Below are positions 37,025 through 49,918 of a DNA stretch of 64,000 nt, in pieces. The notes beneath the pieces were generated by a model. That model did not search any database, was not told where the DNA came from, and saw only the letters and a program-made list of their open reading frames with translations. Within the stretch, counting starts at the first letter, position 1; each line of letters opens with the position of its first letter. This DNA is from Jacaranda mimosifolia (taxonomy: Eukaryota > Streptophyta > Magnoliopsida > Lamiales > Bignoniaceae): assembly GCA_018894105.1 (NCBI GenBank), contig CM032131.1, forward strand, positions 2,878,501-2,942,500. The letters are read 5' to 3'. The position numbers and the translations under genes were made by a program.

Positions 37025-37033
37025 TGACGTGGC
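37025..37033 (+). promoter_or_regulatory. ABRE/G-box-like bZIP site upstream of the At1g76660-like gene
   Basis: TGACGTGGC contains ACGTGGC, the ABA-response-element core bound by bZIP factors. It lies about 170-290 bp upstream of the presumed transcription start of the minus-strand gene. No clear TATA box was seen in between. Regulatory role is inferred. Confidence 0.35.
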
Positions 37034-37560
37034 AGATGAAGATTGGCTACTTGTTGTCTAGGGGAGTGTCAATTTTCTTGTACTCACATTTTATTCATTC
37101 TCTTTCCTTTTAATATTTTTAGTGTAGTAAATCACATTTTTGTGGTGGAATGTTTTAAAGGCATCTTATTTAGCATTCAGTCAACACCCATGTCTTTCTT
37201 AATTTGAACTTTTCATGTAAAGTTTTAATTTTGATTTCACTCTCCATCCACTTAAAATGATTGAAATAATCTTAGTTCAATGATTTTTTTTTGCTTTCAT
37301 TTATTTTCTAAATCTTGATGTCTAACACCCATCCCTCTCTCTCTCTCTCTCTCTCTCTCTCATCTATTTTCTGTTCATCTTCCCGCGACAGAAGAAGCTT
37401 CTTTCTCTCTCTCTCTCTCTCTTTTTTTTTTTTTTCATTTTTTGTAATTGGCTACAACACACTAGCAAAAAGCAAGCCTACTTTGTCTCCATTATCGCAT
37501 GGTAAAGCAGCAGTGTAATCTTCATCAAGTAGCAGTTATTTTTATTTTTTTAGCCTGAAA

Positions 37561-37990
37561 ATGTCAGGTAGTGGGAAAGAACCTCAAATTCAACTGTTAG
37601 GGAGTAGTTGTATGTACAATGGGGAACTATATATCATGTCCATTTTTGGGAGCATGACTCTAATGAGACCTCAACCAAGTCGTAGAAGGACTTACAGATT
37701 TTCATCTGAATTTGATATTCGGGCATTGAGGTGTAGGAGGTGTGGTAGAGCCGGGCATAACCATCGTACATGCGAAGAAGCTACGACTAGCTATAATAGT
37801 TTGACCTTACTGATATATTTGCTTACCATTATGTTCCATGTGTATGCTTGTTATACATTCTTGACATTACTATGTAACTAATATCTTTTTCATTCATTGT
37901 TAATCTGCAGAAAGATGATGCATGAAGGGGATACAATCAATGTAAGAAGAATTGCACGGTGCTCAAAGACCAAAGACAGCTTCTAATTTT
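37561..37990 (+). pseudogene. zinc-knuckle ORF resembling a MULE transposase C-terminus
   Basis: The ORF 37561-37881 contains PSRRRTYRFSSEFDIRALRC followed by CRRCGRAGHNHRTC, a CX2CX4HX4C knuckle of the form seen at the C-terminus of Mutator-like transposases (CxxCGxxGHNxxTC). The tail after the knuckle is hydrophobic and looks like read-through intron. A second exon-like piece follows an acceptor TCTGCAG at about 37910, with frame MMHEGDTINVRRIARCSKTK up to a TAA near 37987. No transposase core (DDE) is present upstream, where the sequence is CT-rich microsatellite (37330-37440). It is probably the 3' remnant of a transposase gene whose flank is the tandem array that follows. Confidence 0.5.
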
Positions 37991-38104
37991 TGCTTTTTTG
38001 AAGCACATGTTATATCTAGAGTATTTGGACTATTATGTAATAATATTAGTTGATCTTTTGTTTGGATGTTTGGTATTGCTTGTAATATAATATACACCAT
38101 TTTC

Positions 38105-39597
38105 TGTTTACAATAATACTAGATATTTGGAAAAAAAGTACCCAATTTAGGCACTTACTTCATAAATGCATTTATGTACTAAAATTGCACTTGTTGTGTA
38201 CTTACAATCAAGGCTTCTGTACTTGCTTTTACAAAGAACGACTTTAACCTTAATTCAATGTGTGGAGTAATCCAATAAAACATAGTACATGTTGGAATGT
38301 TTGGTATTGCATATAGTGCAATGTATCACGTTTTTAGATACGTTACCAAATCTGTTGGATGCCTTAAATGCAAAAAAAATACTATTTTCTGTTAAAAATT
38401 ATACTAGATATGGGGGGAAAAGTATCCATTTTAGGCATTTATATACTTCAGACATCCATTTATGTACTGAAACTGCACTTTTTGTGTACTGACAATCAAG
38501 GCTTATATACTTGCTTTCACAAAGAACGATTTTAACCCCAATTCAATGTGTAGAGCAACCCAATAAAATATAGTATGTGTTGGAATGTTTTGGTATTACA
38601 TGTAGTGTAATATATCACATTTTTTAGATACATTATCAAATCTATTGGATACCTTAACTACAGATAAAAATATCATTTTATGTTAAAAATGATACTAGAT
38701 ATGCAGAAAAATGTACCCATTTTAGGCACTAATGTACTTCAGACATCTGTTTATATACTAAAACTACACTTGTTGTGTACTTACAAGCAGGACTTCCTTT
38801 TACAAAGAACGATTTCAACTTCAATTCAATGTGTGGAGCAACCCAATAAAACATATTACGTGTTGGAATATTTGGTATTGCTTGTAATGCAATGTATCAC
38901 ATTTTTAGATGCATTACCATATCTGTTGAATACCTTAAATACAGATAAAAATACTGTTTTCTATTAAAAATGATACTGGATATCGGGAGAAAATATCCAT
39001 TTTAGGCACTTATGTACTTCAAACATCATTTATGTACTGAAACTGCACTTGTTGTGTACTTACAAGTAGGGCTTCTGTACTCGCTTTTACAAAGAAGGAT
39101 TTTAACCTCAATTCAATATGTGGAGTAACCCAATAAAACATAGCACGTATTGGAATGTTTGGCATTGCATGTAGTGCAATGTATCACATTTTTTAGATAC
39201 GTTACCAAATATGTTGGATACCTTAAATGCAGATAAATATACTATTTTCTATTAAAAATGATATTGGATATGCGGAAAAAAAAGTACCTATTATAGGCAC
39301 TTATGTACTTCAGACATCCGTTAATATACTGAAACTGCACTTGTTGTGTACTTACAAGTAGGACTTCTATATTTTCTTTTACAAAGAATGATTTTAACCT
39401 CAATTCAATGTATGGGCAACCCAATATAGTACTTGTTGGAATGTTTGGTATTTCATGTAAAGCAATGTATCACATTTTTAGAAAAGTTACCAAATCTGTT
39501 TAATACCTTAAATGCATATAAAAATACTATTTTCTGTTAAAAATGATACTGGATATGTGGAAAAGAGTACCCAATAAAATATTTTGATCATACTTCG
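38105..39597 (+). repeat. tandem array A, ~288-bp unit, about five copies
   Basis: The anchor ACAAAGAACGA-TTTAACC recurs at 38231, 38519, 38802, 39089 and 39381 (intervals 288, 283, 287, 292). Each unit also has 'GTACCCATTTTAGGCACTTATGTACTTCAG' fragments, 'TTGTTGTGTACTTAC' and 'ATGTATCACATTTTTAGATAC'. Copies are roughly 85-90% alike by eye. The small open frames are by-products of the repeat. Confidence 0.9.
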
Positions 39598-42500
39598 TAG
39601 TCTGATGATCATAAAATGGGCAGATTAGGCAGAATAGAGAACGTTCCCTCATGCACTGAGAATGATATCAAAAATTTGGAAAAAGTACCCAGTTTCGGCA
39701 CTTATATAATTGGGGACAGGGTTTATGTACTTAATTTGTATATGTTGTGTACTTGTGGTAAGGGATTTTGTACTTACTTTTCCAAAGGTTGATTTTAACC
39801 TTAATTGACGCATGGAACAACACGTTGATGACCCCATAACTTCAAATGCATGATTTATCGAATATGTGACCGTGACAGTACGTGTTGGAATGGTTAGGAA
39901 CATAGAGAACCATATCCCACACATTTAACCACTTGTGCTCTTATTCAAAGTATTATAAACCATTGATGCATGAGCTAAACAAATCCTCTCGATACCACCA
40001 TTGAAAACCAATAAACCTATCATAACTATATAAGTCCTACAACTAATATGGCATGGTTTTTTGACCATGTAATGGATTGATTAGGCTGAATTGAACTCGA
40101 TCCCTTATATGTTAAGAATGATACCAGAAATCCGCAGAAAAGTACTCAATATTGGCATTTATGTACTCTAAAATTGTGTTTATGTACTTAATTTGCTAAT
40201 ATTATGTACCTATTATGCGCGTTTCTGCACTTACTTTTAAAAAAGTCGAGTTAAGGCACAATTCGATGCGTGAAACAACACATAAGACATTCTAACATGA
40301 CAAAATCGTGGTTTGTTGAAGAAATGATCATGATAGTATATGTTGAAATTGTTGGGAACTTAAACACAAATATCCAACCACTTGCGCTCTCATTCATAGT
40401 AGTATAAACTATTGATGTATGAGCTCAATGAATCCTCCCGACACCACTACCGATAACCAATAAACCTGTCATGACTATATGAGTCCGAGGACTAATAAGC
40501 CATGGTCTTATGATCATATAATGGCCAGATTAGGCCGAACTGAAATCTATCCCTTATGTGTTGAGAATGATATCGAAAATCCATAGAAAAGTACCCAGTT
40601 GTAACACCTTGAATTTTGAAATCCTAAAATATAATAAGATATGAAATTGGTAACTTTGATTAGATTAATTTTAGATTTGATTTAGTTATCATTTAGAATG
40701 AAATATTAATAATCAAGGGATTAAATTGTGAATAAGAGGAGGACTTGATTGCACGAAATTATAAAATTTAGAGGGCTAATGCATGGTTTAAAAAATCAGA
40801 CTGGCCTGGCGAACCGGTCCGATTTTCTCATAAAATTAGAAAATAGGAAAAAAAATGCCCTACTTTGTTAAAACCATTTAGACTGGTTGTTCGTCCGTTC
40901 AAATCGGATCAATTTTTTTATTTAATTTTCAACAAAATTAATATATTTTTTAATTTTTTTGTCTAAGTACAAAGTTTTAAAGATAAGGTACGCCTCCATA
41001 AGCTATCTAAGAGTTAAAAAAATTTGTATGCAAAAAAAAAAAAAAAAGCCTTGCTTTAGACTTTAAGACTTGAAATATTTAAATTATGGTGATCATTTAT
41101 AATATGGATTGTGAAATTTGGATTGTGAAGTTAGACAATATCATTTAAGCTCTTTATGTCTATACTTTGGCATTTTATTGATTTTTAAAGAATATATATA
41201 ATATAAATATATTTATTGCGTAATTATGACGTCACAGTTCAATTGCGGTTCAATTACGGTGCGACCAATAGTTGAACAAGTGAACCATGAACTGATAAAT
41301 TTTCCAATTTAATGAACGGTTCGATTTTTTGAATATTGGGTCAACATAAGTAAATAGAAAGTTTGATGACTTCAGAATAATTAAATTTGGTCTCAACTGC
41401 CTAGAAACAGAAAATATTAAGGGTCAATGTGTAAGAATTAAAAGTTAAAAGACTTAATTGAAGGCAAGGGGCCAAAGTGAAGGCAGTTTAAATTTTCTCG
41501 GGTGTAATTGAAGGCGGTTAGAAAGTTTTGGAGCCAAATTGAATAAGTTGAAAAATATTTATATATATATAGAATGCAGGACAAAAGTTTGTTTAATTCT
41601 CAAAATCAACCCCATACCTACCCGGCAGCAAATCGCCAAAAAACAGCCGTAAAACTTGAAAACAACCCTAAATAAAGACTCCCCTCAGCTCAAGGAATCA
41701 AACCCTACCAAAAAAATGTAGAAACAATTAGTAAAATGGCCAAAAAAAGAGGCCGACAATGGAGGGATGACAGTGGTAATGGGACTTGGGTTTTCGGCGA
41801 CTGAAACTAGGAACCATTGGGTGGGTCTTGACAGGCTCGACGAGAGAAACATGTTGGTATGTTCAAATCTTAGTTTCGACGACTGGTAGGGGAGTAATTG
41901 AGGAAGAAAGTTCACAGCGGCGCTAGGGCTCATCGAGGGGTTTTTGGCGAAATTGGCCGTTGAGATGGCTGCAAAATGGAAAATTGATTTGGGGATTCTG
42001 TTCGCCTCAACAAGGTGCATCTCCTGGTGATGGTGGTGGTTCTCATCTCCAACGGTGGTGCGTGGCTGTAGCTCCAGCAGTGGTTGGGCAGTCTACCTAA
42101 AATTTACTTCTGGACTTATCTCGGTTATTCCCGGCCTGAGATTGGATCTCAATTCTATCAAATTTGTGTAATTTTCAATAATTAAATTTTAATTCGATTA
42201 ATTCGCTGAATGCAATTGAATTTTCAAATCAAAGCTTAACTATGATGTGAACTAAACTTATTAAACTACCATATGGCCTAAGATATGGATTAATCTTATA
42301 ATAATTATAATACTTAACTCAATTAACCCGAAGGGCTTATAAGATACCGTTAGGACCTTAAGTAAGATCTTAACAACTTAATTACCGACTCGGTTGAGTA
42401 AAAATAGTAATATATAACTTTGTTAAACATCTCAGTATACCATGAAGATTGAAAGAATTATGACTTAACAAATAAATTAACTAAGGAACTTGATAAGGAC

Positions 42501-45365
42501 ATCTGAGTGCATTAAGAATTATGATTCATAAATCAAAACAATGTTGGTTTAAGTAATTTTATTCTAAACTTTTAATTGATTAGGAAACAAAGATATGGAC
42601 TCTCCAAACAGCTAAGGGTTACCATATCTAACTGTCTTAAGCACTTAGATATGAAACAGAGACTAGCAAACTTGTGTCAAAATGACCTTAAGTTCGATAA
42701 AGACATTAACCATATTTGTACTTGAGATTCAGAAGATTGATAGGATGATAACTCGTGTTATCTTATGACAGCTCTCGATCGTTTGACTAGAAAGCCTGGA
42801 GCTGAGAAATCATACAACTAGGAATTCCTCGGCATTTTCCAGTGAGTTTATACTCAACATTATGAGGTTTCTTTGCTAGGGAAAGAACATATATACTTAT
42901 TAATATATCCCGAACGCTTGATTCATTTCAATCTATGTGTTAAGAACATTACTCCACATCGCCCCTGTTATATTGATCGCTGTTGATATTGATTGATATC
43001 GCTTTATCTAAAATTGGCAATTGTGTTGAGGAAGCTGATAAGTGAATTCGAAATACGTGTTCTACTAGCACCATGACTATTACCTTGAAATGAGTTCGAC
43101 ATAAATTGCTTGATTGCTTGTTTGTCATGGCAAATCAGAATGTTAGTTGAAATGTTGTTGGATATGTTACCTGATATGTGTGAATGTAAGTAATACCCTT
43201 GGGGGTAGGCCTTGGGATCTGTTACAAAAGACGATCGGGTGAAACGGATCAACGGTAACCGTTCTTTCAAATGATACTCGTACACACTGTACATATGACC
43301 CAGTCTCATAGCCAACTGTAGGTAGTTGTCTATGAATTGATAAGGCGTGCAGCTAGCCATGCCTAATGTTTGTTTGTTTGTCCTAGCTGATCACTCAAAA
43401 ATTGAAGGAATAAGGATTTTCATGTTTTGAAAAATGGAGTGACAAGATAGGAGAACCACCAACAACTTTTACTTGAAAATATTTGCTAAATTGTAATTAG
43501 TTAATTTCTCAGCTTGATGTTTATGCTTTGCAAGTCGAATATTTGTGAAGTCTCATCACCAGTATAGGACAATGGTGGGACGTATCACTTGAAACTTTAA
43601 TTAAAATCTTCTCTCACATCTCCTGGAAATTTTAATGCCTCTATATACCTCTTGTATAATATTTGTGAAATTGTCACTCTATTGTTATCACCATGATATC
43701 TCATTAAGTCATTCAAACTTACCTTGTTTCTTTCCATTCTTTACCCTAGATAAAGCCGAGTGACAAAGATAAACTAACCTAGGTGGTACATAAGGTAATG
43801 AAGATGGTAGAAGAGCTGCGCATCATTTATAATCTTTCGATTTATAGTTGTATCTTATTAGTTATCGCTTGTAGAAATTAAATACTTTGGAATTTTGAGA
43901 TATATATTTCTTTTCCTATTCAAAAAGATTGTGGTATAGAATGTAGCACCTCGAATGGAAGAAAGCGCCTCCCGGTCAGGGCGTTACACTAGTATTGGCA
44001 TTTATGTACTCCAGAACTACATTTATGTACTTATTTTACCAATGTTGTGTACCTATTATGTGTGTTTCTGTACTTGATTTTTCAAAGACCGAGTTGAAGT
44101 TCAATTCAATTCGTGGAACAACAAATAAGACACCTTAATGCGATAAAACCATGGTTTGTTGAAGAAATGATCATGATAGTTCGTGTTGAAATGGTTGGGA
44201 ACTCAAACACCCACATCTAATTACTTACGCTCTCATTCATAGTGCTATAAACCATTTATGTATGAGCCAAATAAATCTTCTCGACACCACCGTCGAAAAC
44301 CAATGAGCTTATCATGACTATATGAGTCACATGACTAATACGCCATGGTCTTATGATCATGCAATGGCCAGATTAGGCTGAATTGAACTCGATCCCTTAT
44401 GTACTGAGAATGATACTGAAAATCCACAAAAAAGTACATAGTATTGGCATTTATGTACTCCAAAACTGCGTTTATATACTTAATTTGCCAATGTTGTGTA
44501 CTGATCATGCTTGTTTCTGTACTTACTTTTTCAAAGGCCGAGTTGAGGCATAATTCGATGCATGGAGCAATACATAAGACACCATAACGCGACAAAATTG
44601 TGGTTTGTTGAAGAAATGGTCGTGATGAACTCAAATACCTATATTCAACCATTTGTACTCTTATTTATAGTAGTATAAACTATTGATGCATGAGCCAAAT
44701 GAGTCCTCCTGACAACACCATCAAAAATCGGTGAACCTTTCATGACTATATGAGTTATAGGACTAGTACGCCATGGTCTTATGATCATGTAAGGGCCAGA
44801 TTATGCCAAATTGAATTCAATCCCTTATGTGATGCGAATGATATTGGAAATCCGCATAAAAGTACCCACTATTGGCATTTATGTACTTAATTCACTAATG
44901 TTATGTACATATTATGCACATTTCTATACTTCTTTTTCCCTAGGCCGAATTGAGGCTCAATTCGATGTGTGGAATAACAAATAAGACACCCTAATCGACA
45001 AAATCATGGTTTGTTGAAGAAATAGTCGTGATAGTACGTGTTGAAATAGTTGAGAAGTTAAACACCCACATCCAGCCATTTGCGCTCTCATTTATAGTGG
45101 TATAAACCATTAATGTATGAGTCAAATGAATTCTTCCGACATCACCATCGAAAACATCCCAGGACTAATACGCTATAATCTTATGATCATGCAATGGTCA
45201 AATTAGGCCGAATTGAACTCGATCCCTTATGTGTTGAGAACGATACCAGAAATTCGCAAAAATGTACCTAATATTGGCATTTATATACTTTAAAGCTATG
45301 TTTATGTACTTAATTTGCCAATGTTATGTACTTATTTTGCATGTTTATGTACTTTGAAACTGCAT
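39598..45365 (+). repeat. tandem array B, ~410-455-bp unit, about six copies, interrupted
   Basis: The anchor 'ATGGCCAGATTAGGC' (with variants) recurs near 39614, 40073, 40525, 44364, 44787 and 45194. Once the 3.4-kb insertion at 40600-43988 is discounted, intervals are about 410-455 bp. Units share the array A phrases around GTACCCA and TGTACTT but contain an extra segment with 'CACTTGCGCTCTCATTCATAG', 'GTATAAACCATTGATG' and 'CATGACTATATGAGTC', so A and B are related and B is longer. A further isolated copy lies at 48590-48950. Confidence 0.88.
40600..43988 (+). mobile_element. solo LTR candidate (Gypsy-like), 3,389 bp, inside array B
   Basis: The sequence starts TGTAACACCTTGAATTTTG and ends GGGCGTTACA, so the ends are TG...CA with a TGTAAC(A/G)CC inverted match. 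It interrupts a repeat unit exactly between GTACCCAGT and ATTGGCATTTATG. The flanking 5-bp copies are CCAGT (40595-40599) and CTAGT (43989-43993), one transition apart. No gag/pol, primer site or second LTR copy was seen within, so recombination to a solo LTR is the simplest reading. The orientation follows the TGTAACACC start typical of plant Gypsy LTRs. Confidence 0.7.
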
Positions 45366-45639
45366 TCATGTATTGAGTTATCCCTAGTTATGTACTTATT
45401 TTGAGCTACCTTATAACATATATATCTTTACCGGTATCTATTTATAAATAAATTTTCAAATTACACCATAAATTGTAAATACCATTAATTTTGATCATCC
45501 AAGTACACAAATAATAAATGTTATTTAGCAAGAATGTCTTAAATACTGAAATATTCACCCCAATATCTATATACAAAAAGCAAATTCATCTAAATAATAA
45601 CCATCTGAACATCATCATGCAACCCTGAAATATATTAAA

Positions 45640-46920
45640 TCAAGCTCATCAATTAGAATTTTTGCAACAATATGTGCTCGATACGCGTCCATAGAATTTT
45701 TATTTGCATATTCCCAGAAATCCTTGGTTTTTTTGTGAAACACTCTGCCAAAAGAATTACATAAACTCCATAGTCCAGTAACCATTTTGTTGGCGACTGA
45801 AACGTACTTTCACTTCATTTTGCACCACAATATACCCTAATGAATGTTGGAGGTATCCAGTCAAAAACTTAGCCTGCAAAAGTATTTTTTATTTTTTATT
45901 CAAATAATTGGATGAATGTATCATGAATATAAGTGACAAAAGTGCTAGTCATTATTGTTGAAGAAAAGAGAGACATACAGAACTATGAAAATATTGCATT
46001 GGAGGTTTTGAAACTACAATTCACAATGTAAATACTAAAAGTTTGAACTTTTGTACCAAAAAACTTGCATAAAATACCGAATTGGAGGTTTTCTATACTG
46101 CAACTCACAATTTATATACTGAAAGTTACAATTTTTTTGTACAAAAAAAAAATCACTGCATACTAATTTGGAATTTTGTGTACTGCAAACTCATAATTTA
46201 AATACTGAAAACTTGAATGATGCTACCGAAAAAATTGGACATAATACTGAATTTGAGATTTTCTATACTATATAACTCACAATTTAAATACTGAAAATTT
46301 AAATTTTCATACGATATTATTTAAAAATAATACTAACCATATTAATGATGAGTTTGTAGGAACGGATGTCCAAGAAATGCCTAAACATGATTTGTACACA
46401 TCGTATACACCATAAATCAGATAATGTCCCAAAAATTCAGTTACAAACAACTAATATATACTACACCTTATATGAATTATATAATTACTAAATTCAAATA
46501 ATTGATAATTAAAGCATACAATTAAAATAACAATTGAAGTATAAATTGACAATATTCAAGTATGAAAAAACTTATATTAGTTTTTTTTTTAATAAAAGAA
46601 AAGACTAATTGTGGGTAAATTGAGTATCTCAAAATCAGGCCTAAGATAATTAAAACTAAGTTCAAACAAAAAGCAAACAAAGAAATTTATGAAAATTCTT
46701 TATGTATTTCAAAACAAAAATAACAAAATAGAAAATTACACAACTTACCTCGTAGGCTATGCAATTGAGGGACGAAAATAGAAACCCCCGAGAATAGAAA
46801 CCTTTCTGGCTTCGACAACAAAATAAATGGAGAAATATCAGTCACAAAACAAGAAAGTGAAAGAGATGAATGCGCCGTTGCAACACTAGTGTGAAGATGG
46901 AGAACACAACGTTGATGCAT
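45640..46920 (-). pseudogene. second Ulp1-like (C48) protease remnant
   Basis: On the minus strand a first-exon-like piece at about 46920-46755 ends in CTACGAG/GTAAGTTG, a strong donor. A later piece after TTTTGCAG (about 45877) encodes AKFLTGYLQHSLGYIVVQNE; in a shifted frame it gives LDYGVYVILLAECF (about 45765-45725), then after an A-run NKNSMDAYRAHIVAKILIDE. The DYG-VYV segment resembles the DCG-VYV catalytic block of C48 proteases, with the nucleophile Cys replaced by Tyr, and the following segment fits the end of that domain. The frameshifts and the missing Cys make it a pseudogene. The intervening 45900-46700 contains short AT-rich repeats ('ACTCACAATTTAAATACTGAAA'-like). Confidence 0.45.
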
Positions 46921-48589
46921 AGGCTGGCGTCAGGTTCAAAAAATGGAAGATATAGGAAGAAAAAACATGAGTGGGGAAGAGTTATTTGGAAGTAACATTT
47001 TTGTTAATGGGGAAATGGATAGACTTTTGCCATTTTTAATTTAAGTGAGGACTTCTTTGTCTTTTTAACTCAAGTGAGGAGTGAACTCAAAAAAATGTTT
47101 TGGATTGGGGAGTAAAGTCCAACCATATTCAAGTGTGGACTGAATCCTAAATTGCAACTTGGTTTGGCTACTTTTCTCCAATTAACCCATGTTTTAATTC
47201 GGTTAATTAAAAAAAAAGTAGCCAAAACTACTTTCACTTTAGGTTTCGATCCCTAGTTATTTTTCTTTTCAGTTTACACTCCTCACTCAAATTTTGAGTT
47301 TTGAGTTCACTCCCTACTTCAGTCAAGGCGAAGAGGTAACTTTTCGAATTATAATTTTACTTTTTTTTTTTCTATTTTAATATTGAATTTTCCTCATTTT
47401 TTTGGTATTTTATACTTGTTTTAATATGATATGCACTTAATTTTTATTATTCTACTTAATATTTTGTTAGTAAATACCTACTTCACCCCATATTTAGATT
47501 TTTAAAGGAAAAAACTAATATAACTGGATACATATTTAAAAAAGTCAATTGATCCTTTTATTTATTGTATTGATACTTTACTTCAACTAGTCATGCTAAT
47601 TTTAGTATGTATATACTTCATATAAAGTATAATATACATTAATTGTTTGGTTAAGTAAATTTTAGAAATATTTTTAATTTTACGTCAATTAAGGGATGTT
47701 TGAATCTTGTAATTTGTGTTTTGGTAGTTTTATGTTGATAATAGTTGCATAAATATAGTATTACCTGCCCATAAACCCGGTACCAAACTGTTAAGTTTCA
47801 GTATGTGTTACATCCATGTACAATACTAAATTTTGAATTTTCTATAAAACTAATGTTGCATAGGTGAGGATACAAGAAAGGTGAGTTTAAATACCCTAAA
47901 GTTTGATATTTAATACTTCATCTCTTTGTATAATTGCTGGACATTTGTACAAATACTGTGTAAGTTAATTTTTTAATACTAGATTTATTGATAAAAGAAT
48001 ACTGCATGCTATTATTTTTTAATGCAAATTATATATGTTGTATGAGAAGGATGCTATTATTGTCTATAAAGAGGCTGGTGTTGAATGTGCTGAAAAGCCC
48101 TCAGTGAATTTCGAAGGAAAATAGATTATAGAAGATGCAATAGCATACCTAACAGACAATAGAAGTTTATTGATTCCTTTATATCTTAAGATAATTTGGA
48201 GTAATAATATTTAATACTTATTTTCCTTTTTATATTAATATAACTATCTCTTCACTGATAGTCTTGAATCTTTTTGTAGTGTTATTGTTTGGGATGGACC
48301 AGGATATCGAGTGCATATGGCTGCTACAATTCTAAATTGTGAGCATGGCTTGTTGTATTCTGATACAATGTGAGGGTGACTTGTTGCATTCTGATACAAT
48401 ATGAGGATGGCCTCCCAGTATGCTTAACTGCTCAGGAAAGCACTGTTATGATCACAAACAGTTAGGTTATGGTGGCCAGATCAAGCTTGTTTTCCACAAG
48501 AAGACAAAAACAATTAAGGATTTAAAGTTTTATCAAATACTATATTTCAGTACTAGATACTGAGATTGTAGTATTTACTACAGTATTTA
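46921..48589. other. AT-rich region with inverted repeat, no firm gene
   Basis: Apart from the hairpin at 47158-47228 and its wider inverted arms, there are exon-like scraps on the plus strand at about 48040-48180 (YEKDAIIVYKEAGVECAEKP) and 48280-48340 (VIVWDGPGYRVHMAAT) whose family I do not recognise. The region between the Ulp1-like remnant and the stray array B unit is probably part of the same composite transposon-derived block. Confidence 0.35.
47030..47335. repeat. inverted repeat with near-perfect central hairpin
   Basis: Centre: TTTGGCTACTTTTCTCCAAT near 47162 pairs with its complement, a run ending AAAGTAGCCAAAAC near 47222, with a short loop around 47190. The outer arms also pair: 'GTGAGGAGTGAACTCAAAA' (about 47073) with 'TTTTGAGTTCACTCCCTAC' (about 47297). 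This looks like two head-to-head element ends. Confidence 0.65.
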
Positions 48590-48956
48590 ATAATCATATA
48601 ATGGCCAGATTAAAACAAATTTGACTTAATCTCTTATGTATTAAGAATGATACTGTAAATCGAGAAAAAAATGCCATGTTTTAGTTTTTATGTACTTGAT
48701 TTTTCAATTTTTGTACATAATTTGCTTTATTATGTACTTATTTGATGTGTTTTTGTACTTGCTTTTCCTTTGGTCCAATTTACCTCAATTCAATGGGTAA
48801 AACAACACACAAGACCCTCTAATACAATAAAATCATATTTTTTTCAAGTAATGATCATGATAGTACATGTGCAAATGATTGGTACACAAATACCCACATC
48901 TAACCACTTGTATTATCATTATGTCACGCATAAACTCGACAAAATAAAATATTTTT
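48590..48956 (+). repeat. stray copy of the array B unit
   Basis: Contains 'ATAATGGCCAGATTAAAAC', 'AAGAATGATACTGTAAATC', 'GTACTTATTTGATGTG' and 'ACCCACATCTAACCACTTG' in the array B order, 3.2 kb beyond the main array. It ends where the LTR of the next Copia fragment seems to begin. Confidence 0.75.
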
Positions 48957-49918
48957 TGTTAATTTGGTAGTATAAAATTTGTGACCAAACAACAATAGGT
49001 AGTAGAGGTGACAGTAGAGCTCTTTGTCTTTAAGACGAATTAGCTCTGCACTAGTGCTTAAGGCAAACAGGCTATCATCTCCCAAGATACAATGACTAGT
49101 TCAGACGGTAGAAGCACTACATACTATCTTTTCACTTGAACTTTAAGTGTATTGAATCTCTCTTTTTTTTCACTGAATTAGACAATGCTGAATGAAAACG
49201 CTTGTGTGTATTGATGTAAATTCGGGAACAATTTAAATGGCTGAAGGTGCAGTTGGCGGTCAAAAGTAACAGCTATTTTTCAAAGCAGCAGCTTTTTTTC
49301 CAATGCAGGTAGTTTGAAGGATGCAGTCTAGATCTATCTTCTGCCTCTGGTGGCTGGTTTCCCATACACTTATTTGTAATTTTTAGATAAATTTGTAATT
49401 GAATAGTTGGGAGAATTATTTTGTTAGGTCAAAAATAAATTAGGTCCAAATGGAATTTGATACAAAAAGTTAATATTGGATTAAAGGCCTAATTTGCCTA
49501 GCCCCAGGCCCACCCAGCCCAACTGAGCCGCCGGGCAACAGTGCAAGCGAGCATGTGGCTTGGATTGAACCTACCATCATGTAGGTCCTCTCCCAACCAA
49601 ACACTAGTGGTACCCCCAAGGGGACCATCCCTTACCTCTATACTTCAGTTATTTATTTTGTTCCACCTTTTACTCATCTTCCAATGTGGAATAGTGTTTA
49701 TCTTTACCCAACCTATTGGTTTTTTTCCTAGTCTTCTTAGTCAATTTTCAAGTAGCTTACTTTGACCATTGATTTCTCATTCACTTGAAATTGGTTTTGG
49801 TAATTAATCATATTATTGATATTTATCCATTGCGTAGATTACGATGATCAGTAATTTTTTAGAAATTAATGTTTTGAGGCCACTTAAAAGTTTAGTCAAA
49901 GAAGACCAATTTTCAATA
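48957..49918 (-). repeat. probable 3' LTR of the truncated Copia element
   Basis: The right limit is fixed by the adjacent polypurine tract; the left limit is only suggested by TGTTAATTTGG at 48957 and by the end of the stray array B unit. No second LTR is available for comparison. Confidence 0.45.

Noticed and set aside
38289..38967. Two similar open frames of 67 and 95 residues on the plus strand
   Set aside because: Their similarity comes from the 288-bp tandem repeat; neither shows a domain, and their frames are not conserved in all units.
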